Shown here: positions 25,237 to 37,959 of the stretch, one piece after another
How the letters are laid out: every line of letters starts with the position of its first letter
How positions within the stretch are numbered: the stretch's first letter is position 1
DNA from: Favolaschia claudopus
Taxonomy: Eukaryota; Basidiomycota; Agaricomycetes; Agaricales; Mycenaceae
NCBI GenBank assembly: GCA_037176885.1
Contig: JAWWNJ010000009.1
Location: forward strand, 1,736,001-1,800,000
Direction: 5' to 3'
Length of the DNA stretch: 64,000 nt
Position numbers and translations under genes: made by a program
The notes under the pieces: generated by a model
What the model saw: only the letters and a program-made list of their open reading frames with translations
The model's database searches: none
What the model was told of the DNA's origin: nothing

Positions 25237-27332
25237 ATGCGCTTCAGCGTTCCTAGATCCCTCTCCCCGTCGCCTGTAAGAAGGTAGGAGTACTGAATTC
25301 GCACAATCAACATCTTGTTCAAACCGAATATTTTTGTAGACAACAACAACGCAGTAAATCGACGTATAGGCTGCCACCCGACTCCGATGATTCTGACTAC
25401 GATTCTCACTCGGATGGAGTAGAGTCGGACGACTCGTTCTGCTATGCGTCCGAGTCTGAAGTCCCCAAACAACCGATGTGAGTCTATCACCTACTGTTTA
25501 TGCAGCTCTCAAAATTCAATCGTAGAAAGCCGCGTGTAAAGATAAAGACGACCGCAGAACAACGACACATTGAAGATACTGTCGCCGCCATACGCCTACG
25601 CACGCGACATCACGACCCATACGAGGAGTGGGAGAAACAGACGCGTAAAGATGCTTTTGTGTGTCCCATTTGTTTTGCACGTCGTTCGCCTCTGATAATC
25701 ACCATCTTCCACCAGCGCACTGCACGAAAACATCAGACAGCGCAGCAGTCCCAGATCTACGATGAATTGGACAAATCGCGGTCAGAAGAAGTGCTTCGGC
25801 TAGCTGCTCTTCACGCGCAACAGCTGGCCGAAGTACAAGCTCAACTCAACTCCATGAAAATACAACAGCAAAGGGAGGAGGACAGGCTGCGGACTGGATG
25901 GAAGGAGAGGGATAAGCTTTTGTGGCAACGTATAGACTCGGTGATCAAACTCGAGGAAGACAAGGTGCGCACGCGACTCGAGGCTGAGAGAAAGGTGCGC
26001 GAGCAGGAGGAACGGAAAAGACAAGAGGAGGAGATGCGGAAACGCGAGCAGGAGGACAAGCGGCGTAAAGACGAGGAGGACAAGCGGAAGGCGCAGGAGG
26101 ACGAGGCTCGACAACGAGCAGAGGAGCAGAAACAGAAGGATGATGCCGAAAAGCAGCGAATACAAGACGAGAAAGACAGAGCAGATCGTCTCGCTGCTGA
26201 AGGTGAACATCGCAAAGCTGCTGGACTCAGCACACCCGAGGATGACTGGCGCAATGCTCGTTCAATTCTGATGGTTTGTGCATCTTCGTTGCTTCTCTCT
26301 TCATAGTTAACTTTCCGATCCTAGAATCTCAAAACCAATACAATGAGGCCCATCAAATCCGTCAAGGCCAACAAATCTGCATGGGGGGAACAACGGCGAA
26401 AGATCACCCCAAAAATCGGTCAACTCACCAACGACGCGAAGTCAATACAAGATATTGTAATTCTCTTCGCCTACAGAAATCCCTCAGCCTAATGAACCCC
26501 CTACAGACTAACTTCATCCTCGGAGTCATGCTGCCCCAACAACCCCTTCCACCCATGCTCTACGCCGGTCTCCTCTCATCGCTGACCAAGGCCATCCTCC
26601 TGCAAGCCGAAACCGAAGTAACAGCCGAGAAGAAAGCCGCCCTCCCCCTCGCCCAAGTTACCTTCTCCCTCCTAGAGCGACTCGACTCCTTCCCCGACGT
26701 CTTCTTCGCCAAACTCGTCCAACGCTGCGGCGGCTGGCCCCTCCCCTGCAGGGTACCAAATACAGACCACGACGGGCGCCCCTGGGACGACGAACGAGAG
26801 CACCAAAAGGTGTCGGGATATCGAAAGACCGCCCTGCAGAGCGACAAGATCGGGGACGAGGATTTCGTGAAGAAGGAAGTACCTTTTGAATCCGTCACGG
26901 AATACATGGACCGCGTTGCGGGTATCATGCGTGTGTATTTCCATATCCTCAAAATCCCCCCGCGCTCGAAGCCGCTGCATCCGATGTTCCAGCTGCCACG
27001 GTGTTGGACGTGGTTTGCTCGTATATTGGGCGATCGATCGCTACTGGAGTCGCCAGTGGCGGCGCAGTTGATATACAGTACGCGGTGTTCGTCTTCTGTT
27101 GTTAGTCGCGTTCTGATAGCTTGTTTTCCGTTCAGCCGGGCTTGACGTTCTCGGGTCGCATGCCCTTGAGGTGTGGGGACAACAATGGGTGAAGATGCTG
27201 GAGTTGATCTACGGTGGAGTGACTGTCGGTTTTGCGGAGGGGAGATTCATTGGAGGGACAAGTCCGCCAGGTGTGTCCGCTCGGAGTCGGGTTCAGATCG
27301 AGGTGGAGAGAATCATGGAGGGTGCACGGTAG
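25237..27332 (+). CDS. GLE1: Nucleoporin GLE1, mRNA export factor
   Basis: Gle1 activates the DEAD-box ATPase Dbp5 at the cytoplasmic face of the nuclear pore during mRNA export. It starts MRFSVPRSLS (25237), with a 5' exon joined to RQQQRSKS and an acidic Ser/Asp stretch. A long charged coiled coil (KVREQEERKRQEEE and similar) fills the middle. The C-terminal Gle1 domain is recognisable from MRPIKSVK, RRKITPKIGQLTND, YHILKIPPRSKP-like and AQLIYTGLDVLG segments. It ends VQIEVERIMEGAR. The intron at 27080-27136 joins IY to TGLDV. A 57 nt in-frame stretch (GTGTGT...CACCAG near 25663-25719) is best read as an intron. Confidence 0.9.
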
Positions 27333-27996
27333 GATTATTGGACAGACGAACTTTGGTGAATGTACTGTATTGCTTCGTTTCCGCAGAGATAGTGAATGGT
27401 GGTCGACAATGATGCCACTTCTGGCATTCACTAGCTGCGGCACCTCGCAGAAAAGGGTTCTTACAGCAAAGTCTGCTACGATTCCGCCGCGTCGAAGCCT
27501 CTCCTTCTTCCCCAAAATTTCATTCAGTCAGATAAGTATTAAGTTGTTCGTCTTGCATCAACGTGAAACAAAAAATTTCGCTGCGATACAAAACAGAATT
27601 TTGCGCTCCGTCGTAGCATGGCGTCCGCACGATGTTACAGTATTGTACTATATGGCTCCAGTCAATTGTAGTCTCAACACGGTCAAACAGCGATGAATGT
27701 GTTACCATAACTTCAAGTACCAGCTTTGGAGTCACAAATAGTCGATTGTCACAACAGAACGACGCGAAGGCAGTGGTCATGGGACCGCGTGTTTGATCAC
27801 CATCTCTGAGTTTTTCTGGACTGGTAGTAAGTACTACTGAAGATTCCACCATTATCGACCTAGAGCCTCCTAGAGCTTATCGAATCCTCAATCTTCCTGT
27901 TTGAATCCCCCGGAGGCTCAGGCTGGAGCTTAACAGCACGCCTTTGGATTACCCAAACCGACTCTCGTTGCGAGCAAGTTGGAACACTTCTGCGCC
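27333..27996. other. Intergenic, GLE1 / F-box gene
   Basis: 664 bp holding the GLE1 3' end and the promoter of the next gene. The open frames on both strands lack family signals. No repeat was recognised. Confidence 0.45.
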
Positions 27997-28804
27997 ATGG
28001 CATCCATTCAAGCGATTACGCTCCCCTCCGAGCTCGAGCAAGTAATCTTCGAGCAAGCTGCTATCCTATGCCCCAAGTCGATCCCCAGGTTCCTGTTGGT
28101 AGCGCACCGTGTCAAAATATGGTGACTTGGACAGAAACCACTGCAAACTGGGCTAATTTCCGTCGCATAGGGTGGAGCCATTTTTATACAGAACTATCAC
28201 CATACTCAATCCGTGCCTGGATTTCCGAAAACTTCGCGCTGAATGCAGTCCCCCATTCCCGATGGAATGCAATACCTTTCTGTCCCTCATTCGTTCCAAA
28301 GGCCCAGGATTTTTCCGACGTTCAGTCCGCAATTTATATCTATGTCCAGAAGATGGACAGTCCGACAATATGGTCATCATCTTCGACGCATGCTCTGGGA
28401 TTGAGAACCTTTGCTTAGTGACCTCGAGCACATCCAGTGTCTTACAGGTTATTCCGTCTTTGAAACGACTGCACTGCGTTCTCAGCGCGCTTAAACGGCT
28501 TGATGGGTTCACTATCCCACTACTTTCCTCATTAACGCATCTCGACATGTTTGACATGTCCGGTTGGTACGAGGAAGAACTCCGGGCTGAGTTAGCTATG
28601 CTTCCTTGTCTCACTCATCTGGCATTGGTAGACAGAAGATTCCTCCCCAAATGCCTCGCCCTCCTTCCAGCATGGGACACCCTTCGCGTGCTTATCATGC
28701 ACATACTTTCGGTGTATGCTGGGCCTATACTAGGCCTTCTTGAAACTTGTGGTGCAAGAGGATTAGAGCAAGATCAGCGTTTTGTTCTGATTGATGACTG
28801 GTAA
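27997..28804 (+). CDS. F-box-like / LRR-type protein, probable premature stop
   Basis: Member of the large Agaricomycete family of F-box-like proteins, thought to act as substrate adaptors in SCF ubiquitin ligases. Two exons (27997-28121, 28171-28804) give 252 aa. It starts MASIQAITLPSELEQVIFE, the usual F-box-like opening. A leucine-rich body follows (SLTHLDMFDMS, LPCLTHLAL). A TAA (28802-28804) ends the frame. The next 48 codons, in the same frame to a TGA at 28949-28951, encode a family-like tail (SDVEDWMEGARTGNDVWSRA...). I read this as a nonsense mutation. An alternative is a GTAAAG splice donor at 28801. Confidence 0.72.
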
Positions 28805-28951
28805 AGCGATGTCGAAGATTGGATGGAGGGTGCGCGAACGGGCAACGATGTTTGGTCGCGGGCCGAGGGTTTCATCGCGAAACGGCCTTTGAATTTGGGC
28901 AAAGTTGAACGTACGGTCTCGCGTTCCCTTCCACTCAACCCGCGATTGTGA

Positions 28952-29232
28952 TCTCTATTTTCCAGTTCATAACTATCACCTGGCAAAGCCTGACCATGAC
29001 GGCGGGACGGTCTTGATGTGAAGGTGAAGAAAACGGACCCGCGTCGGTGAAGGAAACCGTCATACGTACCATTTGAAGCAAGCTGTCTCGAGCTGCGATA
29101 GACAAGGAGCTTCAGAGACAGACGCTGGTAAATGAATTTATGTGCCGGTCTGACTCCGCCGCCCGTCTGAGCACTGCAGTCGATATCGATACACCTTTCT
29201 GCTTGTGCAAAAGGCTTCGACATTTCAGTCAA
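28952..29232. other. Flank between F-box gene and transposon
   Basis: 281 bp with nothing recognised. It is probably part of the original F-box 3' region and SIR2 promoter region, now separated from the SIR2 side by the inserted element. Confidence 0.4.
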
Positions 29233-29240
29233 AGCAAATC

Positions 29241-29501
29241 CACCTGTTACTCCCACATAAGTACTGATACTAACGCGGGATATATAGCGGATCTCCAACG
29301 CTAATAGTGGTCGTTCTTGATTTATCCCAAGCAGCCGTTAATTACGCATAAATACAGAGCTATTTAGCGCTAAGGAATTATCAAGTGCTCGGTAATTATC
29401 AATGTCCCGCATCAGTATCGGATCGGCGCCATCTCTGATCGCGCGTGTCAACGTCATTCCCGCCATCACGTCAAGTTCCCGCCCAGGAGCGCCCGCTGTT
29501 A
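29241..29501 (+). repeat. Left terminal inverted repeat
   Basis: 261 bp, matching the reverse complement of 31173-31442 along its whole length. The only difference I see is a 9 bp stretch present in the right copy only, near the inner end. Confidence 0.92.
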
Positions 29502-31172
29502 CTACGTTGTAGAGTCGTAGTCGTGGACTACTGATGGACTGGAGAATTATGTGCATGCCGATACATTGACCTCCAGGGTCTACTTACTCATTATGATCTG
29601 CTGTCTATCTTCTGGTTTGTTTGATCATATGCATCGGTGCCTGCAACTTACAGCAATTCAATACCCCCACTCAAACAATGTCCAAGGGACTGGTAAGTAC
29701 TCTTTCCTCAACTTGAGTTGTTTCTATTTGCTCAACATGTAGTAGCATCCTGTTCAGTTTCATTGAACAACCCATCAATGCTCCTCTACATTGTGATCTG
29801 TATACCTATTGAACATAGTTGAAGGTTGTCATGCAAAGCACTGTAATGTTGTTTATGGGTGCACTCAAGGACTACTCAAGGACTTGGTCACCTTCCCCCG
29901 TCAAGGGTTGCCTAGCATGTATCAGTACTGACATGGAAATGAACACACCATTTGCATGGAACGTATCTTATTTCAGGGAGGGCAAGATGAAACAAACTCG
30001 ATTCTACCATGGTATTACTGAAGAAAGCCAGCAAGCTTGAGCAGAGAATGAGAAAACTCCGCCGAAAAAGTTGAACTCGGGGATGCCGGCCGAATTATCG
30101 GAGCTATCGGAAGGCAATCCCATTGGTTGGAAGTACGGTCCGATAGGGCGCTTAGCACGAGGTTAAGGCGTCAAACGGTTGTATTTCATCGAATTCTTGG
30201 TCAAGCATCCTACTGAGAGCCCCCACAAATAGTGGGAGGATTGCAGACTCTATATAATGCCTAATATAATAAATTTGCAGCTCTAGGTTGACTCAAAACG
30301 ACTATAATAATTACTGTCGCGAACTGATATCAGCAAAGGTGTTTGAAAGGTTGAATCCCGCATGTCTACCTGGACCTTGAGACGGGTTCCAGCAACGGCT
30401 GACTCCATGCTCAGCTTCCAAAATCTAAGTAGCAGGATGATTGTGAAGGGTAATTGACTCCCTGATTCGAGCCAACGGGTGCACATGCACCTGCAGAAGT
30501 CAAACAAGACATAAATGTGCCTGTATCGAGCTTACATATATGAAGTGAACCTGCCTTCTATCTCAGTTCCTGGGCTCCTTGACCGAGTATATGTAGTATA
30601 CAAATTCCTGTTTGTATTTCTGCGGTTCAAACATTAGCATATGAAGATAGTGGTAGCTCATATGTGGATATTTGGTCACCCTTGGGTGCCGCTCAGCATA
30701 TGGGCTTTCATGAAAACAAGGAATGGTTGGTGAAGGCTAAGATTAACTCACACTAAGAGCCAGCTAGTATGAGTTGGGAAATACACTACTCTGCTCCAAT
30801 GCTTCAGTATTCAAGCCGAATTTCGACTTTTTGTTGACTTGCTCAGAATGTCTCCTCTTCAATGATAAAATCGAATCAAGAACAAGATATCATTAAAAGT
30901 AGTAGGTACTTGAGTATCTGCCTCTGGTAAGCTGCATTGGACTTCAGGGATATGTACGTTGGTCGATGGTTCCCGGTCGATGTTGAAATTTCCAAATCCG
31001 GCAATTGGCGTTGAGTATCGCTGATGTCGGACCGTTCGGCGTTCACGTCCGAAGGTGTTCAATACCAACATTCTGAGAGGTTCTAGGCTCATTGAGGCAA
31101 GGGGGTCAATTATTGTGCTGCTGTAAGGATAGCGTGAACTCTGTCCTCAAGTTCAGCGTTGGAGATGGACTC

Positions 31173-31442
31173 TAACAGCGGGCGCTCCTGGGCGCCGTGG
31201 GCGGGAACTTGACGTGATGGCGGGAATGACGTTGACACGCGCGATCAGAGATGGCGCCGATCCGATACTGATGCGGGACATTGATAATTACCGAGCACTT
31301 GATAATTCCTTAGCGCTAAATAGCTCTGTATTTATGCGTAATTAACGGCTGCTTGGGATAAATCAAGAACGACCACTATTAGCGTTGGAGATCCGCTATA
31401 TATCCCGCGTTAGTATCAGTACTTATGTGGGAGTAACAGGTG
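31173..31442 (-). repeat. Right terminal inverted repeat
   Basis: 270 bp partner of the left repeat, with the extra 9 bp (within GGGCGCCGTGGGCGGG) close to the inner boundary. Confidence 0.92.
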
Positions 31443-31735
31443 AGCAAATCCGCTTCTTTACTAATCCTTTCCTCTTCCGACGCGATTTTCCCGTACTTTT
31501 CCTGTGTCTACAGTAATTTTTTGGGCTCAATAGGCGCTTGAAATCGGCAATTGCATTTCCATTCGAGTCACAGCCGAATTGTGACTGGGTGTTACTCTTC
31601 CTCTTACCACCAGCGTCCAAGTCATACTTGAATCATACAGCTTTTTTTGCTTATAACCCGCGCGTCTACTGCGCAAAGTGCTCGCTATAGCACCGGTGCA
31701 CCCTTGAGACAAACGATATCTTGAACACAGCCAGT

Positions 31736-33319
<1,584 letters not shown>

Positions 33320-33551
33320 AATATTTGCTGGAACAATCCAATCTGTAGCTTCATGGAATCCTTGTATATTTGCGGATTGTAATCACCTTTGTGCTTTCAC
33401 CCCAGATTCGGATCGAAAGCGACCAGCTGCAAGGCGCAATTTCGGGATTCAACAGATTACAATACAACTGTGAGTAGAAAGAGAAAGATAGAAAAAACAA
33501 ATAAAGATGCATGGTCATTAGCCGGGAACAAGAATCTCCCTGTCCTCTCCC

Positions 33552-34806
33552 TCACAAACCCTTGACGCACACCCGTCTGTGCTCCTCCCAATCCTTGCGC
33601 TGATGGTCAAGCGAGCAATACTTGACCAGACGGCACTTGCTGCACGTCTGACTAACAATCCTCGCCCTTGCCGAATCAACGCTACTCTCCGAACCCTCCG
33701 TGCTCCCACTATCACTCCCAATCGCCTGCCCATCCGCATCGAAACACACATCACAATCAATCCAGTTACACATCTGCCTCCTCCTCACTCTCTTGCCAAA
33801 CCTCCCACCGCGCTTAATATCCAGCACCTGCGCCGCCTCCGGCCCGCGGCGCGGAAACCGAATCATCTCGCAGTCGTCCGTGCAGCACGGGTTGGGGCAC
33901 CCCGTGGGGTAGTCGTAGAATAGATCCTGCGCAGGGACGTAGTCGCGGTGTGTGAAGATGATCTGGGAGTAGGATGTGGTTTGGTGGGAGAAGAGGATGA
34001 GGAAGCGCGGGCGCTTTTCGTACAGCAGCGCGCGGAAGGTGAGGTCGATTTGCGGGAAGCAGGGGGTGCGGCGCTGGCGGGCGAGGGTGTGGGAGATGCG
34101 CATGTGGTCGTATTGTATTTGTCGCTCCATGCTGGGCTTGCATGTGCGCCCGAATGTGTGTTGGCAGACGAGTTTGAAGAAGTCGGTTACGTCGTCCATT
34201 TCCTGTCGCTTGAGGTCTGTTACTATGATGTATATGTCGTCGCAGCCGGCGTCGTGCATGCCTCTCAATAGCATGAGTTCCGGGAGCTGGAAATGGCGTC
34301 AATAGCACGTTATGTGAAGATGGCAAGCTTCTGGGTCTGCGATGGTGATTCTTCCTCGTCAAATGAAAGCAGCGATCAGAGAATCCAGGCAATCTTCCTC
34401 GTGAGATGGAAGGAGCGACCAGGAAACTCGAAACGAGAGATCCAAGACATACAAAGCCAGAAATCGCCGTTGAAAGACCGAACAAACTCACCATGGTGAA
34501 TACTACGGGCATCATAGGCAGCTTCCGCTCCTGCATGCTTCGATGGTGGTAGAGATGCGTCGTCCATGTGCGATCGAGGGGGATGAGACGCCCGGTATCG
34601 ACAGTGCGACAAAAGATGTTTTCAGGGACGAAATCTCCTTTATTCCAGACGATACTTTGGGTATCGTGCGCAGCGTGTTTGCGCTCCCGGACATCTCTGA
34701 ACCACTCGTGATAAGGGTCGTGGCCATAACCGCGATTCTCGAGCCATTTGTCGATGAGCAGGTCGGTCGAGTCGTGCGACAGTGTGGTTTTGACAAGCTC
34801 TGACAT
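33552..34806 (-). CDS. MYND zinc-finger protein, function unknown
   Basis: Two exons (34806-34492, 34286-33552) give 349 aa. The C-terminus has a MYND-type zinc finger (CSKCRLVKYC...HQRKDW...HRRVC), usually a protein-protein interaction module. The middle part is rich in Cys (CPNPCC, CDVC) with an acidic Ser-rich spacer before the finger. The N-terminus (MSELVKTTLSHDSTD...) is not a family I recognise. A further in-frame ATG lies upstream at 34857. The single intron is about 205 nt, far longer than others in this window. Similar proteins are common in Agaricomycetes. I assign no function. Confidence 0.75.
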
Positions 34807-35641
34807 GGAGAGACTTGGGGGGGAGAAGAGAGAGTAGTGACGCGAGCGGCGGGGCATATTGGGCGAGGATTTGGCGGTAGGATGAGAGGAAAGCAGATTC
34901 AGGAGATGGAAGTAACGGACAAGACGCGTTGAGCGTTATATTGGCGCGAGTCACATTTGTGTCACATTCTCGGCCTTTTGTTCTCTTGCCTCTTGTTCTC
35001 GCCCTTCGCGCTCTACCCTTCGTGCTGCCTGCCTCGCTCTCCGACAACTAGTTTACCAACCCTTTGGAATATGCGATACAGATCTAAAAATGGTCGGATA
35101 GGGCTGCGCGTCAGTTATGTACAGCTTGAGGGTTATTTCTGTCACTGTCCTCGCAGCTCTGTTCTTGTTCGATCCTATGGCCCTTGCGCGCTTGTACCCT
35201 TGTCATCTGGCAGCAAGGTTCTCAAGAGATTGCCTCCAGAGTTTCAAGAACTTGTTCCCTCGTGGTTTCGTCCGCACTAGCCTCCATTAGTCCTCCATTG
35301 GTCTGCATGCAAGCTAGCTAAGAGGCTAAGCGTTGGGGCTGTCGAACTCATGTTGAATAAGTGAAAGTCTCAGGATGAGTGTCTCCAATTCAAGTATATC
35401 TGCTGAAACGACGCCTCATGATTCGCGGTCTAGTTCATTTCATGTCTAATCTCGCAGTCAATTCTGTCGCCGCGTCGGACGCATCACGCTTCAAAGATTT
35501 CGGTCTGAAGCCGACGTGTCTTGAATTCACAGCTAGACCTTTGGCATGCCTTCCAACCTACTGGCAGGTGTTTGTTACACTGGCAAAAGCTAATACATTT
35601 CTACATCAAGCACAGTACGCAAATCTACACAATACGACGAT
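34807..35641. other. Intergenic, MYND / aldo-keto reductase
   Basis: 835 bp with no recognisable gene. Short frames on both strands lack family signals. It should hold the MYND promoter and the reductase 3' UTR. Confidence 0.45.
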
Positions 35642-36670
35642 CTACTTGTGGTAATTGTCAAGAGGCGCCTCATGCTCAATAACCTTCCAAATCTCGTCAA
35701 TCTTCGCCTTCGCCTCCTCACCAACAGACCCAGCCTTGAGCCATCCCAGCGTCTCCGGAATATACGAGTGCTTCGTCGCACCGAAGATTATCGCGTCGCC
35801 GTACTTGGGGTCAACAACCGAATCAAATGCAACCCAGCGATACGCCAACTCCCCCTTGCTGCACCCCGCCGCCTTCGCCGCCTCGCCCCAAAGATCCAAC
35901 GCCTTGTAGTAGCTGGGCTTGTTGTACAGCCCACCATATAACGGCTCGAACGGGTTCCCCTTGGCGTACCGCCCCGCGTCCTCCTTCCCACCACGCAGCG
36001 CCTCGGAGGTCTTGGTGAGCAATCCACCAGCGATCGGGCTGTAGACGTAGAACGCGATGCCGAGCTTGCGCAGCGTGGGGATGAGCTCGGTCTCCTGCTT
36101 GCGGGCGACAGCGCTGTAGTTCGCTTGGTAGACCACGGGCAAAGGGTAGCCCTTGGCTTTGCAGATGTCGTACACCCGCTGGACATCTGCCGCCTTGTAG
36201 TTGCTCAATCCGAAACGCTTGAAGTATCCCGCTTTGTACGCCTCATTGACGCCCTTGAGCATATCCTCGAGGTCGAGCGATGGATCTGGCGCGTGGATGT
36301 AGTAGATGTCGACCTGTTGAACGCATCATAATGGGTAAGCGACAAAGTAAACATCTGCGCTCGAACTACTGACGCTTTCGACCTTGAGCAACCCAGTCGA
36401 CTCCTTCGCAAATTGCAGGATATTGTCGCCGGTGCTGCTGCCGGGGACGAACCCTCCGGGCGCCTTCGTATCGATGGTGAACCGCTTGCCCGCACCAGTC
36501 TTCCCGAGCCACTCCTCCGACGCGCCGTAAATGCGCGCAGTGTCAATAGCGGTACACCCGCCCTCCTCCAAAAGCTTGTACACCTTCTCGATGCTCTCCT
36601 CGTCCGCGAAGGGCATGCCGGGGCCCAGAGGAAAACCGCCGAAGACAGCCTTGACGGATTGGGTGCTCAT
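35642..36670 (-). CDS. Aldo-keto reductase (AKR7-like)
   Basis: NADPH-dependent aldehyde reductase of the TIM-barrel AKR superfamily, closest by eye to the AKR7 (aflatoxin-aldehyde reductase) branch. Two exons (36670-36374, 36313-35642) give 322 aa, normal for the family. The catalytic tetrad is visible: DTARIYG (Asp and Tyr), DTKAPGG (Lys) and YYIHAPD (His). RFGLSNY and VYSPIAGGLLT are family landmarks. It is a cytosolic enzyme probably used to detoxify reactive carbonyls. The 3' boundary is the TAG at 35642-35644. Confidence 0.93.
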
Positions 36671-37176
36671 GGTGCAGGTAAGTTAAGTTTAACTTTGGGG
36701 GGTTTGTTCGAGAATGAGAATGGAGGGAGGATTGGGTGGGAGATCGATTGATCTCAGCGCCGGCCAAGGGAGATTTTATACGATTATGCAGTGTACACTG
36801 TTTCTTCGACGTTTCCGCTCTTCCGCGTCATTGAGAGTGAGGGAGATTACGAGGAGAGGGGCTGCGTGGACGCGGCAACGCGACGGGGCGACCCGTTGGG
36901 GGTTCGTTTCGATGTTCAGCGTGTTTGCCATGGCCCATGGTTCCGTATAACCGACTTCGCGTTTGCTGAATCAGCAACTGGATTGAACAGATGACAAAGG
37001 ATCGACGCAGATCGACATTAACGATTCCCCTACTCTGTTTACAGAGGTAGGGTTCTGTGGGGCTGAACTGTAATTTCTCCCCTCACTTGAACATCAAAAT
37101 TACGGCATTTACGGCTTCATCACTCCACATATTGATTTGCTCCACATTATGTTACTATTTGCCTGCGGGCGGCAAG
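36671..37176. other. Promoter-side region of aldo-keto reductase
   Basis: 506 bp between the reductase start and the palindromic element. I see no gene or obvious motif. Confidence 0.45.
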
Positions 37177-37959
37177 CACTGCCGCGTTTCCTCAATTTAT
37201 CGGGCCGACAAGTTAATTGTTAAGTTCTAAGTTTCTCATTTGGAATATGGGTCCCAGAAATTAGTTGGAATGCATTTGATTTCTTGGCGCTAGAAATATA
37301 ACTAGATGATATACTTTCTTGTCATATATCTCAACCCAATAAATCTGTTGTATTTTCTGAGCAAATAAATCAGTGACAATCCATAGAGGAAAAGCCCCAG
37401 ATGACTGAGATAGTAAATTTTAGATTTAGAGTCCCCAGAAACGTCTCAAGATATGTGGGGTTTCTGTGTATAAGAAACTGGAAGTTTCTGGACTCATTTG
37501 AGTGCCAGATAAATTGGACTAAAAACTTAGGATTTCACACAACGTTAAATGTATCTGCAGGCTCTGGCAAATACATTTACTGGTGTCTAAAACTCTAAGT
37601 TTTCGGTCTGATTTCCTCGACTTATAAACGAGTCCAAAACGTTCAAGTTTCTTGTACGTAGGAAACTCCACATAGTTTGAAGCATTTTTGGGGACACTAA
37701 ATCTAACCTTTACTGTCTCATTTATCTGGGACTTGTACTCTATAAATTGTGTATGGTTCATTTGCTTCTGAAAGCTATTAGGATACAATAAATTGATTGG
37801 ACTTAGATAGGGGACAGGAAGTTATATTATCTAGTTACATTTTTGGCGACAATAAATCAATTGTATTTTAGCTGATTTTTGGGACACATATTCTAAATGA
37901 GAAACTTAGAGCTTAACAATTAACTTGTCGGCCCGATAAATTGAGGAAACGCGGCTGTG
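37177..37959. mobile_element. Giant palindromic (foldback) element, CACTA-like ends
   Basis: 783 bp whose two halves are imperfect reverse complements along their full length, with the centre near 37565. The outer 80-90 bp match best. The ends read CACTGCCGCG and, on the other strand, CACAGCCGCG. A possible 3 bp target duplication AAG lies at 37174-37176 and 37960-37962. CACTG-type ends with a 3 bp duplication recall the CACTA/EnSpm group, but that is tentative. AT content is clearly higher than in flanking DNA. The arms have diverged substantially, so the insertion is old. There is no transposase. Confidence 0.8.

Larger units (their letters stand above)
29241..31442. mobile_element. Non-autonomous TIR DNA transposon, 2.2 kb
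   Basis: A 2202 bp element bounded by long terminal inverted repeats that begin CACCTGTTACTCCCAC. It is flanked by a perfect 8 bp direct repeat, AGCAAATC, at 29233-29240 and 31443-31450, the expected target-site duplication. An 8 bp duplication fits the hAT superfamily; very long TIRs are more usual in Mutator-like elements (9 bp), so the class is unresolved. The 1.7 kb interior has no transposase-like frame, so it must be moved in trans. The near-identity of the repeats points to a recent insertion. It lies 293 bp upstream of the SIR2 ATG. Confidence 0.9.

Noticed and set aside
25800..26254. Long minus-strand frames rich in Leu or Ser
   Set aside because: They are the complement of the purine-rich GLE1 coiled-coil exon and have no family signal.
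28153..28614. Minus-strand 153 aa frame
   Set aside because: It is antisense to the F-box-like gene, whose Leu-rich pattern and F-box opening lie on the plus strand.
29551..30507. Short frames inside the transposon as a transposase
   Set aside because: None shows a DDE, hAT dimerisation or zinc-finger pattern, and none exceeds about 75 aa.
37401..37788. Two similar open frames on opposite strands
   Set aside because: Their similarity is explained by the palindromic symmetry of the element; there is no codon pattern or known domain.
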